The notes under the pieces: model-generated
What the model was told of the DNA's origin: nothing
The model's database searches: none
The model's input: the letters and a program-made list of their open reading frames with translations, nothing else
Origin: Symsagittifera roscoffensis
Lineage: Eukaryota; Xenacoelomorpha; Acoela; Convolutidae
Length of the DNA: 64,000 bases
Assembly (NCBI RefSeq): GCF_963678635.1
Contig: NC_087071.1
Coordinates: 17,051,613-17,115,612 of the forward strand
Direction of reading: 5' to 3'
Part shown: piece by piece, positions 42,206 to 52,553 of the stretch
Layout: each line of letters opens with the position of its first letter
How positions within the stretch are numbered: position 1 is the stretch's first letter
Program-made: the position numbers and the translations under genes

Positions 42206-44006
42206 AGAAACTCCAGATGATGATGAAATCTTTCCTTTTATAGTAGACGCAGATACTGATAGAGGACAACACATATTTTGTCAAAATTTACTCGTAAATT
42301 TATTTGAACCCGGAATTAGTCCATGTAAAACAGAGTTCCCAGATGTAAAAATCAAAAGACAAATCATAGACCACTACTTAAAAGATATATGCAACATAAC
42401 ACAACAGTATGGAATCTACTCCATAGAATTCACCTCACCAAACCATAATAATAGAAAATATACAATTCAAACAGACGATCTTGATTTAGAATTTTCAAAA
42501 GTTTTTTCAGAATATATAAAAAGCATCCAATATCAAAACTCACAAAGAGCAAACTCCATATTCACCAATGAAGTTTTCGCAATAATATATAGTTATATTT
42601 CGATATTAGAAAACGAAATCCCAATAACAAATGTCTCACCGACAGAAACATCTAAACATTTAAGAGTACGACATGAAATCACACTACTCTCTAGTTATTT
42701 AAACATCATTAAAGAAAATTTCACGAAAGACGACGTTTCACAACATACAAAACACGATCTACAAAAAATTTTGGCATGGTTCATAATAGATTATTTCACA
42801 CACAATATTGATTTAATTGCACAAGCAAGAAAAAATTTTAGACCCCAAAACTCGAACGATGATACCGCTATCACAGAACAATCAGATTATGTTTGGGACC
42901 CCGAATGGTCTCATCCCGCATTTATAAGCTTCCCACAATCAATCTCAAGTCAAGCAATAAGTACGATATCTTACATAAGAGATTATGTAAAAGTAATACC
43001 ATTAACCATTGATGCAACACCATTAAACTATAATACATTTTTGCCCGATACACAAAATAATAGTTTAAACTCTACAGTTATACACAATGAAAACCTCAAT
43101 GGAACTAGGAATCTTACTCAACAAGATATCCAGACACCATCACACTTCATAAATGAAGAAATTGTACACACAACAACTACACAACAAAGTATTTCACCAA
43201 TACGCCCAAATTTGACAACACCAAGAAATACAAATCCTTCACAAACACAGGTAACCTTACAATCAACCGTTAAACCTTCGGTTGCCCCTAAATATTCACA
43301 TATGGATTACCAAACATACAGACCCATGACAATACCATCAAAAACACGCAAAACATTCACTAGAAACAACTTTGCAGACCATAATTATAATTATACACAT
43401 CCATCAAAAACATATAACCAACCACAAAGAAATTTTAACCAATATACAAGATCTCGAAATTGGGATAACCCAATGACCCAACCTAATTCAATAAATTTCC
43501 AAACAAATCCTCCACAGGATCACAGTGAAAATTACCCATTTTTTCAACAAAATAAAAATAAAAAACAGACATCTTATCAAATGGATTATTTATCCTCAGA
43601 TGATGATTTCTTACAACCAGATATATTTGCACCAAATACTCAAGAATATCGTAGACAAGGAATACAGAGAACACGTACAAATCATAGAAATTTTTCTCCA
43701 CAATCAATAGATGCACAACATCAACAACCAATTCAACAACAAAATTTAATTAATACACAATCCTTTCAACCAATTCAACAACAAAATCCAATGACTGCAC
43801 ACTCGTATCAAGCATCACAAATGCAAAATGAAATACCACTCCCATATTATCTCCAACAACATGAAATAACAAGAAACCAACTTTCAAATTTTTCTCATGC
43901 CAAATGCAGCAGAATCATTACAAATGACAATGAATCCATACCTTATGGGTGGATCATCAATAACATCAAACAAACCTTTAATGGTTTTCACAGGAACAGA
44001 CCCTGA
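42180..44006 (+). CDS. 608-aa protein of unknown function upstream of gag
   Basis: The N-terminal 260 residues look folded, with alternating hydrophobic and polar segments (YGIYSIEFTSPN; HDLQKILAWFIIDYFTHNIDL). The C-terminal half is Gln/Asn/Pro-rich with a short repeat around PIQQQN. It overlaps the Gag-Pol frame by 110 bases, with Gag-Pol in the +1 phase, so a +1 frameshift or independent initiation is possible. It could be a matrix-like or particle protein preceding Gag, but no Gag motif is visible in it. The family is not recognised. Confidence 0.65.
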   Translation: MSSTHTPGEETPDDDEIFPFIVDADTDRGQHIFCQNLLVNLFEPGISPCKTEFPDVKIKRQIIDHYLKDICNITQQYGIYSIEFTSPNHNNRKYTIQTDDLDLEFSKVFSEYIKSIQYQNSQRANSIFTNEVFAIIYSYISILENEIPITNVSPTETSKHLRVRHEITLLSSYLNIIKENFTKDDVSQHTKHDLQKILAWFIIDYFTHNIDLIAQARKNFRPQNSNDDTAITEQSDYVWDPEWSHPAFISFPQSISSQAISTISYIRDYVKVIPLTIDATPLNYNTFLPDTQNNSLNSTVIHNENLNGTRNLTQQDIQTPSHFINEEIVHTTTTQQSISPIRPNLTTPRNTNPSQTQVTLQSTVKPSVAPKYSHMDYQTYRPMTIPSKTRKTFTRNNFADHNYNYTHPSKTYNQPQRNFNQYTRSRNWDNPMTQPNSINFQTNPPQDHSENYPFFQQNKNKKQTSYQMDYLSSDDDFLQPDIFAPNTQEYRRQGIQRTRTNHRNFSPQSIDAQHQQPIQQQNLINTQSFQPIQQQNPMTAHSYQASQMQNEIPLPYYLQQHEITRNQLSNFSHAKCSRIITNDNESIPYGWIINNIKQTFNGFHRNRP

Positions 44007-47000
44007 ATACTCTGTAGAAGATTATTTAAATGCAGTAACAGCAAACCTGATTTTAAATATTGGACCTGAACCCATTAATACGCCACTACATCAAAACTGG
44101 ATACATCGACGCACAGCGTTAATACAAACAACCTTAGATGGCGCAGCCCAAAAATGGTTTTCAGTACTACCTCTAGAAATAAAATCAAACTGGAAAAGGT
44201 TTACACAGGAATTTTCAAAAATGTTTGACTCCGAAAGAAACAAACAACAACAAAGAGTTTTATGTAATGAAATTCGCAGATTACCAAACGAAACCATCAA
44301 GCAAATAGCAGTACGAATCGAAACACTAGTTCGAAAAGCATATTCATTAAATACACATGACTATAAAAACACAAAGATGACAGAAATCTTAATGATGACC
44401 TTAACACCACAATTAAGGAAAATAGCAATAAAAAAGAGAGCATCCCATCCTTCTTCAATTCGAGAACCCGATTTAGATTTTCGAAAACTAGTAGACAAAT
44501 TAGAACAAGCAGAAATCACGATGAAACTAGAAGAAACGGAAAATCTGAAATTACAATACGTTAACAGAATTGAAACGACTCCCACTAATATTAATAATAT
44601 ACAGGAATCAGAGACAGACCTCGTTGAAAAAATCACTGAAATACTCAATATCTACGAAAAGAACCCAAACTTTAAAGGCAAACCATCTTTCAAAAAATGG
44701 TGTAATTATTGCCGACGATACGGACATAGTATTTCCGAATGTAGACAAAAACAGCAAGATAATCAAAATAAACCTCAAAAATATAAAGAACCAAATAAAT
44801 CATTCTATCAATACATGAAAAAAGATCAAAATCTACCGAACAAAACAGTCCACAGCAACAACAGTTCAGGAAAACCACTCCCGAACAATACAAATTATAC
44901 AAGAAATCAATCACCATATAACTCAAGTTATAGAGGAAGATCACCAGAACGAAGAAACACGTATAATTCATCACAAAATCACTACAATAGACCAAATAGT
45001 CGAAATAACTACTCCAGATCAAATTCAAACACACAACGATTTGTTTCTAGATCTAATTCCCAATCAAGAAATAACTACTATCCAAACAACCAATCACGAA
45101 ATTCATCATACAATAGGAATAGAAACTACTCCTATAATCGAAATAGAAGTTATTCAAACAACCGAAACCAGAATTACCCGAACAATCGATCAAGGAATAA
45201 CTCATATAATAGATCGAACTATAACAGACCAAACAATAATTACCAAAACAGATCGCGAAATAATTCACAAAATCGACACCCAAGTTATAATAATCGTTAT
45301 AGAAATTATTCCCAATCACCACACCGGAATAATAATAACTATAATAATTCTAATAATCGCCACAGAAGTAGTACACCTAAACATCAAAGACATATTAATC
45401 AAGTACAATCTAATCCAGAAACAACATCAGACCCTCCAGGTATTGATGACACAGTAACTGATACGTTACAACTCAATCAAATAAACTGTACATCATCAGA
45501 TTCAGAAAGTGATACTGAAAACACTCTTTCTATCAATATGATAAAAGTCGAAAATGACTATGAATCTGTCATATATGAACAACCCTTTTCATCACACATA
45601 TATGAAAATCAATCAGAATTTCTTCAAAATTATTACACTACACCCATAAATTCCACACCAACGACGCAAGAAACAAACGAGATTAACACTACAGATCAAA
45701 CCAATAAAAATACCAAAACAAAATGCTTGAATACAAACCACATTTATCAAAATATACAAAAAGAACAACCCAAAGAAAAAATTTGGACAATACCATTTCT
45801 CTTAGAAAGCCCAAGAAATAAAGAATTTCAACCACCAGACCTTGAAATAGATTTTTTAATTGATTCAGGAGCAGAATCAAACATAATAAACATCCCCACA
45901 TGGAATGAAATAAAAACTTTACACCCAAAGTTAATACCTCTTGAAACCTCCAGTAAGTTAGCAACAGCACAAGGATCAACATTGATAAACTACGGAAAAA
46001 TCCAATTATTTCTCCTCCCCACCAGAACAATGGAACAAAGCAAAATTTTAAATAAGCCATTTAAACAAATATTCCATATCACCGACATTAAATATAATAT
46101 CATTGGAATACCATTTATTTCGAAGTATATACCAACAATTAACATACTAAATAGTAAAATATTAATCAAAGATAAATATACAAAAACAAAAGAAACATCC
46201 TTAACATTTTTTCAAAGATTAAATAAACAACCACCATTCTTTTCAAAATTCTACCCGATATTTAACAAACAAAGAAAACACCTAAAACCACTATCAGGAA
46301 ATATCTATAATTTTTCAATCAAACAAGTTCACCAATATGATAAAGAACAAAACAAACAAAAATTTTATATGTCAGAATTTGAATTCAAACCTATTCATAA
46401 ATTTTTCAAAATCACAATCTCATCCATAAAATATTTGAAAAATTCGAATTCCGACATCATTTCTTTACATGTCTATAACAACACACCTTACCAAGTAACA
46501 TTACCTTTAGGACTTTTAGGATACTGCGAAACCAACGCTACAATATCACCAATACACGAAAAAGCCTATCGCGTAAATAATATACTCCAATTACTAGATA
46601 TTTGCCAATCTACAATTCTTAATGAAGAATTATCTATAAATAATATAATAAGTAACGAAAACAGAAATACGGATTATTTCACAAAAACTCCATATTTCAA
46701 ACCTACATTCAACATAAGTAACTACACAGAGGACCAACAGAAATTTTTAACAATGTTTAATTTCCAACATTCACAAATAACACAAGACGAATTCGAAAAA
46801 TTAGCCAAACAGCTAATTAAATATTCATCAGTCTATGCAACATCAAAATTCGATGTTGGGAAAATCAGTTCATCACTACATCTCCCGTTAAAACCAGACG
46901 CAGTTTTCAAAAAACAGAGAGCAAGTAAAGTACCAATTCACTTACATGATAAAGTGAACAGATTACTCGATATTTTAGAACAATACAACATTATATCACC

Positions 47001-50000
47001 AGTAAACAAAGAAGAACAACCAAAAGGCAACACATTCATCAACCCTGTTATCATTCTAGCTAAAGGAGAATCATTAAAAATCGTTCTCGACGCTAGATAC
47101 CTCAATTCACTCATAGATGAATCAAAATGTAATTGGCCCATTGAACCAATACAAGTTATTTTAACAAAAATAAACGGCAAATACTTTACAACCGCCGATA
47201 TGAATAGTGCATACAATCAAATGCCACTAGATGAACAATCACGACGTTTAACACAATTTGTTATAGGAAACCAACAATATGAATTCAACCGCTTATTCTA
47301 TGGAATATCCATAGGACCAGCAGCATTTTCAGCTTTTATGAGCAAAATTTTTAGACCACTAATACTCAAGAAAAACGCAATCACCTATTTAGACGATGTT
47401 TTTATGCAATCACAAACAAAAGACGAAATGTTCAATGTTTTAGAAAAATATCACCAAATACTTCAGAACGAAAATCTGAAGGCCGCCCCCGATAAATCAC
47501 ACTTTTTTTTGACAAAAGTTAAATTCTTAGGACATAATATAGAAAGAAAAACAATCACTCCATTGAAATCACGCATTGACGCTATTCAAAAACTTCAACC
47601 ACCAACAAATAAAAAGAAAATCCAAGAATTTCTTGGAATGTTAAACTGTAAATATGTTTATAAAATGCAATTATATCTACGACCATTTTATAACATCCTT
47701 AGACAACAAAATAATTTTGAATGGAACACAGAACATCAAACACGATTTGAAGAAATAAAGAAACTTTTAACTGAACAAATTTCAAACACAATTCCAGACT
47801 CAAATCAACCATTTTATGCAATGTGCGATGCTTCGAACTTTGGCATCGGTGCAGCACTATTACAATCACATAATGGTACAAATAAAATGAACCTCATATC
47901 AGCAAATTCTCGATTATTCACTCAAGCAGAGCTACGACTCTCAACTCTAATGAGAGAATGTACAGCCATAATATATACACTGACAGAATATGAATTTCTG
48001 ATACTTGGATCAAAACATCCAACAGTTCTATTCACAGACCATAAACCAATCATCTTTCTCTTTACACAAAAATCTAACCCAAACCACCGAGTTTACAGAT
48101 TTCAACTAATTCTAATGAAATTTCCAAACTTACATATAGTTTGGACTGCAGGAAAAAATCTTGCATTACCAGACACCTTAAGTCGAAATACACCACCTGA
48201 ATTACTTACACGAAAAACAACAGTTGAAATACCCAAAAACATAAAATTCTACCTTGCAGAAAACGAAACATCACCCCGATTGGAATGCAAATATGCAGTA
48301 AAAACTGATATTGAACAATCACAAATAAATAATTTACAACATTTCCCACTTTATTTAGATTGTCAAAATAATCATTATGAAGTTGATCTACTAGGAACAT
48401 CAACTTTCAAACCAATCCCATATTCTCAATGGATAAAAAATAACACCCAACAAAAACGAACAAAACAACACCCACCTAAGAAAGACCACTTTCCACTAAT
48501 TGAAAAAGAAGATTTAACTGATAAAATAAATTTATCAGGACCACAAACAAATGATTCAAAATACACAATAAATCAAGTTTTTGACCTTCACGACCCACTT
48601 GATACAATACCCTTATCTAAATTAGAAATCGAAAACATTTTTCTCCCCCCAACAGAAACAATTACAATTTCAACACTGAAACAATATCAAAACCTTGACC
48701 CAGTAATTCGACAACTGAAATCATGGCACAAATATAAAACTAAACCTATCAAAGCAGATTCAACCATTCTAGGAAACAAAACACTCCTCCGATACTTTCG
48801 CAAATTTAACAACACAACAATTAACGAAAATACAGACCTTTTAGAGTATAACCTAAATGAATCTACAGTTCCATGTCTCCCTTTAAGTATGATTCTTATA
48901 GCTTTTAATATTTCACATACACAAAATATTAAAGGACACTCTGGATCAGAGAAAACATATTCAAATTTTATACAAAAATTTTATTTCCCAAATGCACCAA
49001 TTTGGATAAAAGTACTATGCAATGACTGTATAGTATGTCAACTAAATAAACCTTACCCAAATCAAAAACAAATAGCACAAAAACAAGATTTTAAAGGACA
49101 AAGTTTGTACTTTAATCATCGTATCTCATTTGATACTAAAGGACCAATTTCACCCTCATCAGAAGGAAACTCCTACATTATGGTAATTGTTGACGCATTT
49201 ACACATTATGTAGCACTTAACCCAGTACCACATTGTAACGCTTATTACGCTTACACAACACTCTATGAACACTGGATAGCAAAATTCGGACTACCAGAAA
49301 TTTTAGTTACAGACAACGGTACAGAATTCATAAATAATGAAATTACCACACTATGTCATTTATATAACATTAAACACAAACCACGTACATCTCATGCACC
49401 TTGGACAAACGGCTTAGTCGAAGGTATGAACCGTTCATTACAAGAATATCTTAGATGTATCATCAACGGAAATGATACAAAATATACCGAATGGTCAGCA
49501 GATGTAAAATTATTTCCCTTAGCATATAATTCACAAATAACGACAACTTTAGGAATGTCACCATACGAAATGGTTTTTAACCAAAAGCCACGCAAACCAA
49601 TAATGTTTACAGCAAATTCTCATAAAAACGCACAAGGTTATTGTCAACCAAATAAAGACTCAATTTGTTATAACCTACCTTTACATACACATGATGAAGA
49701 TCATTTTCATCACCCACAAATTCTTAAACTAGCCTCCGGTACACACACCGAATGGATTCTAAATAGAGATAAAAAACACAATGAAATTTATCAAAAAATA
49801 ACAAAAAAGTTATTACAAAGACAAAACATTAATGAACAAATCAATTCACGTTTTACACCAGCCTCCGATTTAAAAATTGGAACATTTGTTTTAATACCTA
49901 ATTTTAATACACAAAAAGGAATTTCTAAAAAATTACAACCCCTTCGAAAAGGACCATACCAAATAATTGCAAAACCCACTGATGTCACATATAAAATTAC

Positions 50001-50394
50001 CGACTCAAACACAAAAGAAATCGTTCAACATCGAAACAACCTATTACCTTATTACCCAAAAGAATACGCACTCCGCGAATTAACTCAATTATATTCTTTC
50101 ACAGGATTAAAAATCATTCAAAATGAACCACATCTGAAAAACACAGAACAAAATGATAACCCCACCGAAAATCAAAACACAAAACCAACCGCCACCAAAA
50201 ACAATACACAAAACCATAAAGAATCTCCAAAACAAAGAAAAAATAGAAAAATGACAGAACAAATAATACCCCAAGAAGAAATAGACAAATCTGAACATAG
50301 AAAAACAACAAGACTCCGAAATCAACCACGTAAAAACTACAAAATGTTCATCCCCCAATCTAAAATATTAAAGAAAGTAGAATTTAAAAAGTAA
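43897..50394 (+). CDS. Gag-Pol polyprotein of the 18.9 kb element
   Basis: This 2165-residue frame encodes capsid and replication enzymes in one phase. The Gag capsid region is at about 25-210 (AAQKWFSVLPLEIKSNWKRF), and one CCHC knuckle (C-x2-C-x4-H-x4-C) starts at 269. A long Arg/Ser/Asn-rich region of about 345-515 resembles RS domains. Protease has LIDSGAE with Asp at 656. The RT shows YLDDVF at 1164, RNase H has CDASNFG at about 1311, and integrase has an HHCC finger and Asp 1746, Asp 1806, Glu 1842 (D-D-35-E). A GPY module and NNLLPYYP follow. The protein ends in a basic Lys/Asn-rich tail. The ATG is inside the end of the preceding frame. No stop or frameshift separates Gag from Pol. 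Confidence 0.93.
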   Translation: MPNAAESLQMTMNPYLMGGSSITSNKPLMVFTGTDPEYSVEDYLNAVTANLILNIGPEPINTPLHQNWIHRRTALIQTTLDGAAQKWFSVLPLEIKSNWKRFTQEFSKMFDSERNKQQQRVLCNEIRRLPNETIKQIAVRIETLVRKAYSLNTHDYKNTKMTEILMMTLTPQLRKIAIKKRASHPSSIREPDLDFRKLVDKLEQAEITMKLEETENLKLQYVNRIETTPTNINNIQESETDLVEKITEILNIYEKNPNFKGKPSFKKWCNYCRRYGHSISECRQKQQDNQNKPQKYKEPNKSFYQYMKKDQNLPNKTVHSNNSSGKPLPNNTNYTRNQSPYNSSYRGRSPERRNTYNSSQNHYNRPNSRNNYSRSNSNTQRFVSRSNSQSRNNYYPNNQSRNSSYNRNRNYSYNRNRSYSNNRNQNYPNNRSRNNSYNRSNYNRPNNNYQNRSRNNSQNRHPSYNNRYRNYSQSPHRNNNNYNNSNNRHRSSTPKHQRHINQVQSNPETTSDPPGIDDTVTDTLQLNQINCTSSDSESDTENTLSINMIKVENDYESVIYEQPFSSHIYENQSEFLQNYYTTPINSTPTTQETNEINTTDQTNKNTKTKCLNTNHIYQNIQKEQPKEKIWTIPFLLESPRNKEFQPPDLEIDFLIDSGAESNIINIPTWNEIKTLHPKLIPLETSSKLATAQGSTLINYGKIQLFLLPTRTMEQSKILNKPFKQIFHITDIKYNIIGIPFISKYIPTINILNSKILIKDKYTKTKETSLTFFQRLNKQPPFFSKFYPIFNKQRKHLKPLSGNIYNFSIKQVHQYDKEQNKQKFYMSEFEFKPIHKFFKITISSIKYLKNSNSDIISLHVYNNTPYQVTLPLGLLGYCETNATISPIHEKAYRVNNILQLLDICQSTILNEELSINNIISNENRNTDYFTKTPYFKPTFNISNYTEDQQKFLTMFNFQHSQITQDEFEKLAKQLIKYSSVYATSKFDVGKISSSLHLPLKPDAVFKKQRASKVPIHLHDKVNRLLDILEQYNIISPVNKEEQPKGNTFINPVIILAKGESLKIVLDARYLNSLIDESKCNWPIEPIQVILTKINGKYFTTADMNSAYNQMPLDEQSRRLTQFVIGNQQYEFNRLFYGISIGPAAFSAFMSKIFRPLILKKNAITYLDDVFMQSQTKDEMFNVLEKYHQILQNENLKAAPDKSHFFLTKVKFLGHNIERKTITPLKSRIDAIQKLQPPTNKKKIQEFLGMLNCKYVYKMQLYLRPFYNILRQQNNFEWNTEHQTRFEEIKKLLTEQISNTIPDSNQPFYAMCDASNFGIGAALLQSHNGTNKMNLISANSRLFTQAELRLSTLMRECTAIIYTLTEYEFLILGSKHPTVLFTDHKPIIFLFTQKSNPNHRVYRFQLILMKFPNLHIVWTAGKNLALPDTLSRNTPPELLTRKTTVEIPKNIKFYLAENETSPRLECKYAVKTDIEQSQINNLQHFPLYLDCQNNHYEVDLLGTSTFKPIPYSQWIKNNTQQKRTKQHPPKKDHFPLIEKEDLTDKINLSGPQTNDSKYTINQVFDLHDPLDTIPLSKLEIENIFLPPTETITISTLKQYQNLDPVIRQLKSWHKYKTKPIKADSTILGNKTLLRYFRKFNNTTINENTDLLEYNLNESTVPCLPLSMILIAFNISHTQNIKGHSGSEKTYSNFIQKFYFPNAPIWIKVLCNDCIVCQLNKPYPNQKQIAQKQDFKGQSLYFNHRISFDTKGPISPSSEGNSYIMVIVDAFTHYVALNPVPHCNAYYAYTTLYEHWIAKFGLPEILVTDNGTEFINNEITTLCHLYNIKHKPRTSHAPWTNGLVEGMNRSLQEYLRCIINGNDTKYTEWSADVKLFPLAYNSQITTTLGMSPYEMVFNQKPRKPIMFTANSHKNAQGYCQPNKDSICYNLPLHTHDEDHFHHPQILKLASGTHTEWILNRDKKHNEIYQKITKKLLQRQNINEQINSRFTPASDLKIGTFVLIPNFNTQKGISKKLQPLRKGPYQIIAKPTDVTYKITDSNTKEIVQHRNNLLPYYPKEYALRELTQLYSFTGLKIIQNEPHLKNTEQNDNPTENQNTKPTATKNNTQNHKESPKQRKNRKMTEQIIPQEEIDKSEHRKTTRLRNQPRKNYKMFIPQSKILKKVEFKK

Positions 50395-50994
50395 TTTTAA
50401 GATTTCATACTTCACAATCTTGAAACCTCCGTAACATTTTTCATTTCAATTTTTCAAAATAACATGCTCACAAGTACGCAATAACTCTAGTTCAAAATAG
50501 ACCAATAGGATTCATCCAATCCGCCACTTTCTCTAACTCAAACTAAGATCAATTAGACGAATAATCTAGAACTCCAGGCACATATCTAACTATAACTTTA
50601 CAACCTCCAGGTCAAAAATAAGCAAATCACTCCAACTTGACAGCTAAAATAAATATCACCATAATACCGTACCCCTCCCTTATCTAATAACCCAAAGATC
50701 AACAATATTTCCCCAACTCAGACCACGAATACCCCCAAAACAAATTTGATAACTTAGCCTAAAGTAACAAAATGAAGATTTTAATTAGCCTAAAGTATAA
50801 AAATCTCACCATACCCCGGATCATTTGACAAACAAAAATAAAGAAAAAGACGACCTCCCAGTCACCATGAAAATTGCCCCCAACAATTTTTTACAAAACT
50901 CAACCCACTTGTCAAAAAACTAATAAATAATTCGACCACACTAGAAAATCGCCTCAAACAGCAAAAAATATTCGACCAAGAGATCATTTCTTAA
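50395..50994 (+). other. Spacer after pol
   Basis: This is 600 bases of AC-rich sequence without a coding frame. It may hold splice acceptors for the downstream genes. Confidence 0.45.
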
Positions 50995-51225
50995 ATGCTC
51001 TTCTCTCAAACAGTTGCTCAAATACTTATAAATTTTAAACATTTTTTTTCAATACTTGAAGCCTTTATAATATTTCTTTTTGATATACTTGAATCTTTTC
51101 TAATAATCCTAATCATTTTTTGTAACATTTTTTTAATTTTCTACACTATACTCGAACTATTCCTCCAACTTTCCAAAACCCTTGATTATATCCACAGGTA
51201 CGATTTATACAATTTGTCTAAATGA
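50995..51225 (+). CDS. Small hydrophobic protein 1
   Basis: This 76-residue frame is almost wholly hydrophobic from residue 20 to 55 (IIFLFDILESFLIILIIFCN), with one or two membrane spans. Its TGA overlaps the ATG of the next frame (ATGA). A T-rich coding strand stands out from the A-rich neighbours. The position between pol and env resembles accessory or viroporin-like genes of complex retroviruses, but sequence identity to any is not seen. Confidence 0.5.
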   Translation: MLFSQTVAQILINFKHFFSILEAFIIFLFDILESFLIILIIFCNIFLIFYTILELFLQLSKTLDYIHRYDLYNLSK

Positions 51226-51410
51226 TACGAACAATTTTCAGTAGAACCGATATTTTTTTATTGTTTGTAATTTTCATAGCATTCTTATCATCCCTCATTT
51301 TGACCATCTGTAAATGTATAAAGAAAGCAATCCTCACATTTGCCCTAGCAACAGTCCTTCTAATTCTTTTTTTGGAAGAATATTATAATAAACACAAAAT
51401 TTCTCACTAA
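51222..51410 (+). CDS. Small hydrophobic protein 2
   Basis: This 62-residue frame has two predicted membrane spans (IFLLFVIFIAFLSSLILTIC and ILTFALATVLLILFL) separated by a short Lys/Cys loop (CKCIKK). It begins inside the stop codon of protein 1, which suggests termination-reinitiation. The pair looks like a two-gene membrane cassette. Function is unknown. Confidence 0.5.
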   Translation: MIRTIFSRTDIFLLFVIFIAFLSSLILTICKCIKKAILTFALATVLLILFLEEYYNKHKISH

Positions 51411-51419
51411 AAGTAATAA

Positions 51420-52553
51420 TTCAAAAAACCATCAAAAATTGCTACCCAACAGTCACAGAATCAGTCTTCACCGACATCATCCCAAGATAACAAAACACCA
51501 CCTTCAACTACTCAAAATCCTCAAACATCTACACGAATTTCTTTTCAAGACAATCCATACACTTTTGAAGAACGACATGCTCGTTTATCAGAACCACTAG
51601 AACCAGTTCAACGACAAGCACCTTTAAGCGAACCAACATATAACCTATATCCAACACTACCACAAGAACTAAGTAGAATAAAAAATTCTAGTCAAAACCA
51701 AAATACAGTCGAAATAAATAGACAAATTATACATCCTCGACGAAACAGAAATTTTCAAACTCCCCGAGTTCATTTTGATATACCTCAATCCCCATCACAA
51801 AACACTCCAGAAAACCCCATTGGTATATTACCAGAAACCCCTACGCTTCTTTCACAACGTAGCACCTCAAGCCTACCATCAGATTACTTAGGTTCAACAC
51901 CAACATCTGAGCAAATACGTGAAAATCCTTTCAACCCCACAAACCAAACATCACGACTCCCATATTGGACTACACATTCATTTACACAAGGTGAACCAAA
52001 TTTAGTCAATGACCCCATAGATATTTCTACGGATACAACAACATCCTCATCACTACCAGAAACATTATCACTACCATCAACACCATCAATAAGCCAGTTT
52101 TCACCACCACCCTTTAACTTAAATTTTCCAAATAATCTCGACGCCAGATATCGAGAACAATCATCAATAAATATTCCTTTAAGACTAGATTGGAATACAT
52201 TTACAGCACCTCCACCACTATTTGGACAACATCAAGAAAGTAACCGCCTTCATAACTGGGCACTTAATAGATTACAATATCGCCAAGATATTCACAACGA
52301 TATCCGTGATCACAATATTCAAATACTCCAACAAAACAGTTTACAATTAAAGTTTGAAATCACAGTTAAGTTAAATAATATTACCCAACATCCCTACCCA
52401 TTAAATCCACCTAACATAACAGCTCAATCACTACCACCACCGTTTATAACTACTGAAGTAATATACAAATACGACAGATATACCAAAAACACAATTGGCT
52501 ACATTACATTTTATAATCCATACTCAGGATTATCATACACATGTATATTCTAA
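51420..52553 (+). CDS. 377-codon open frame without any ATG
   Basis: A frame of about 377 codons is open from just after a TAA near 51417 to TAA at 52551-52553, and I see no ATG in it. The product would be Ser/Thr/Pro/Asn-rich in its first two thirds (FEERHARLSEPLEPVQRQAP) and more folded at the end (LQLKFEITVKLNNIT; TTEVIYKYDRYTKN). The stop overlaps the env start by 13 bases in another phase. It must be reached by splicing, by non-AUG initiation, or as an exon of a longer product. The preceding frame ends before it, so frameshifting from that frame cannot explain it. I recognise no family. Confidence 0.5.
   Translation, partial: FKKPSKIATQQSQNQSSPTSSQDNKTPPSTTQNPQTSTRISFQDNPYTFEERHARLSEPLEPVQRQAPLSEPTYNLYPTLPQELSRIKNSSQNQNTVEINRQIIHPRRNRNFQTPRVHFDIPQSPSQNTPENPIGILPETPTLLSQRSTSSLPSDYLGSTPTSEQIRENPFNPTNQTSRLPYWTTHSFTQGEPNLVNDPIDISTDTTTSSSLPETLSLPSTPSISQFSPPPFNLNFPNNLDARYREQSSINIPLRLDWNTFTAPPPLFGQHQESNRLHNWALNRLQYRQDIHNDIRDHNIQILQQNSLQLKFEITVKLNNITQHPYPLNPPNITAQSLPPPFITTEVIYKYDRYTKNTIGYITFYNPYSGLSYTCIF

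Noticed and set aside
43483-50358. Many antisense frames across the A-rich element
   Set aside because: They are rich in Phe, Tyr, Val and Cys as expected from reading A-rich coding DNA backwards, and carry no domain.
51417-51430. A-AAA-AAC slippery site feeding the ATG-less frame by -1 frameshift
   Set aside because: The upstream frame ends at 51410, before the heptamer, so ribosomes would not be translating there.
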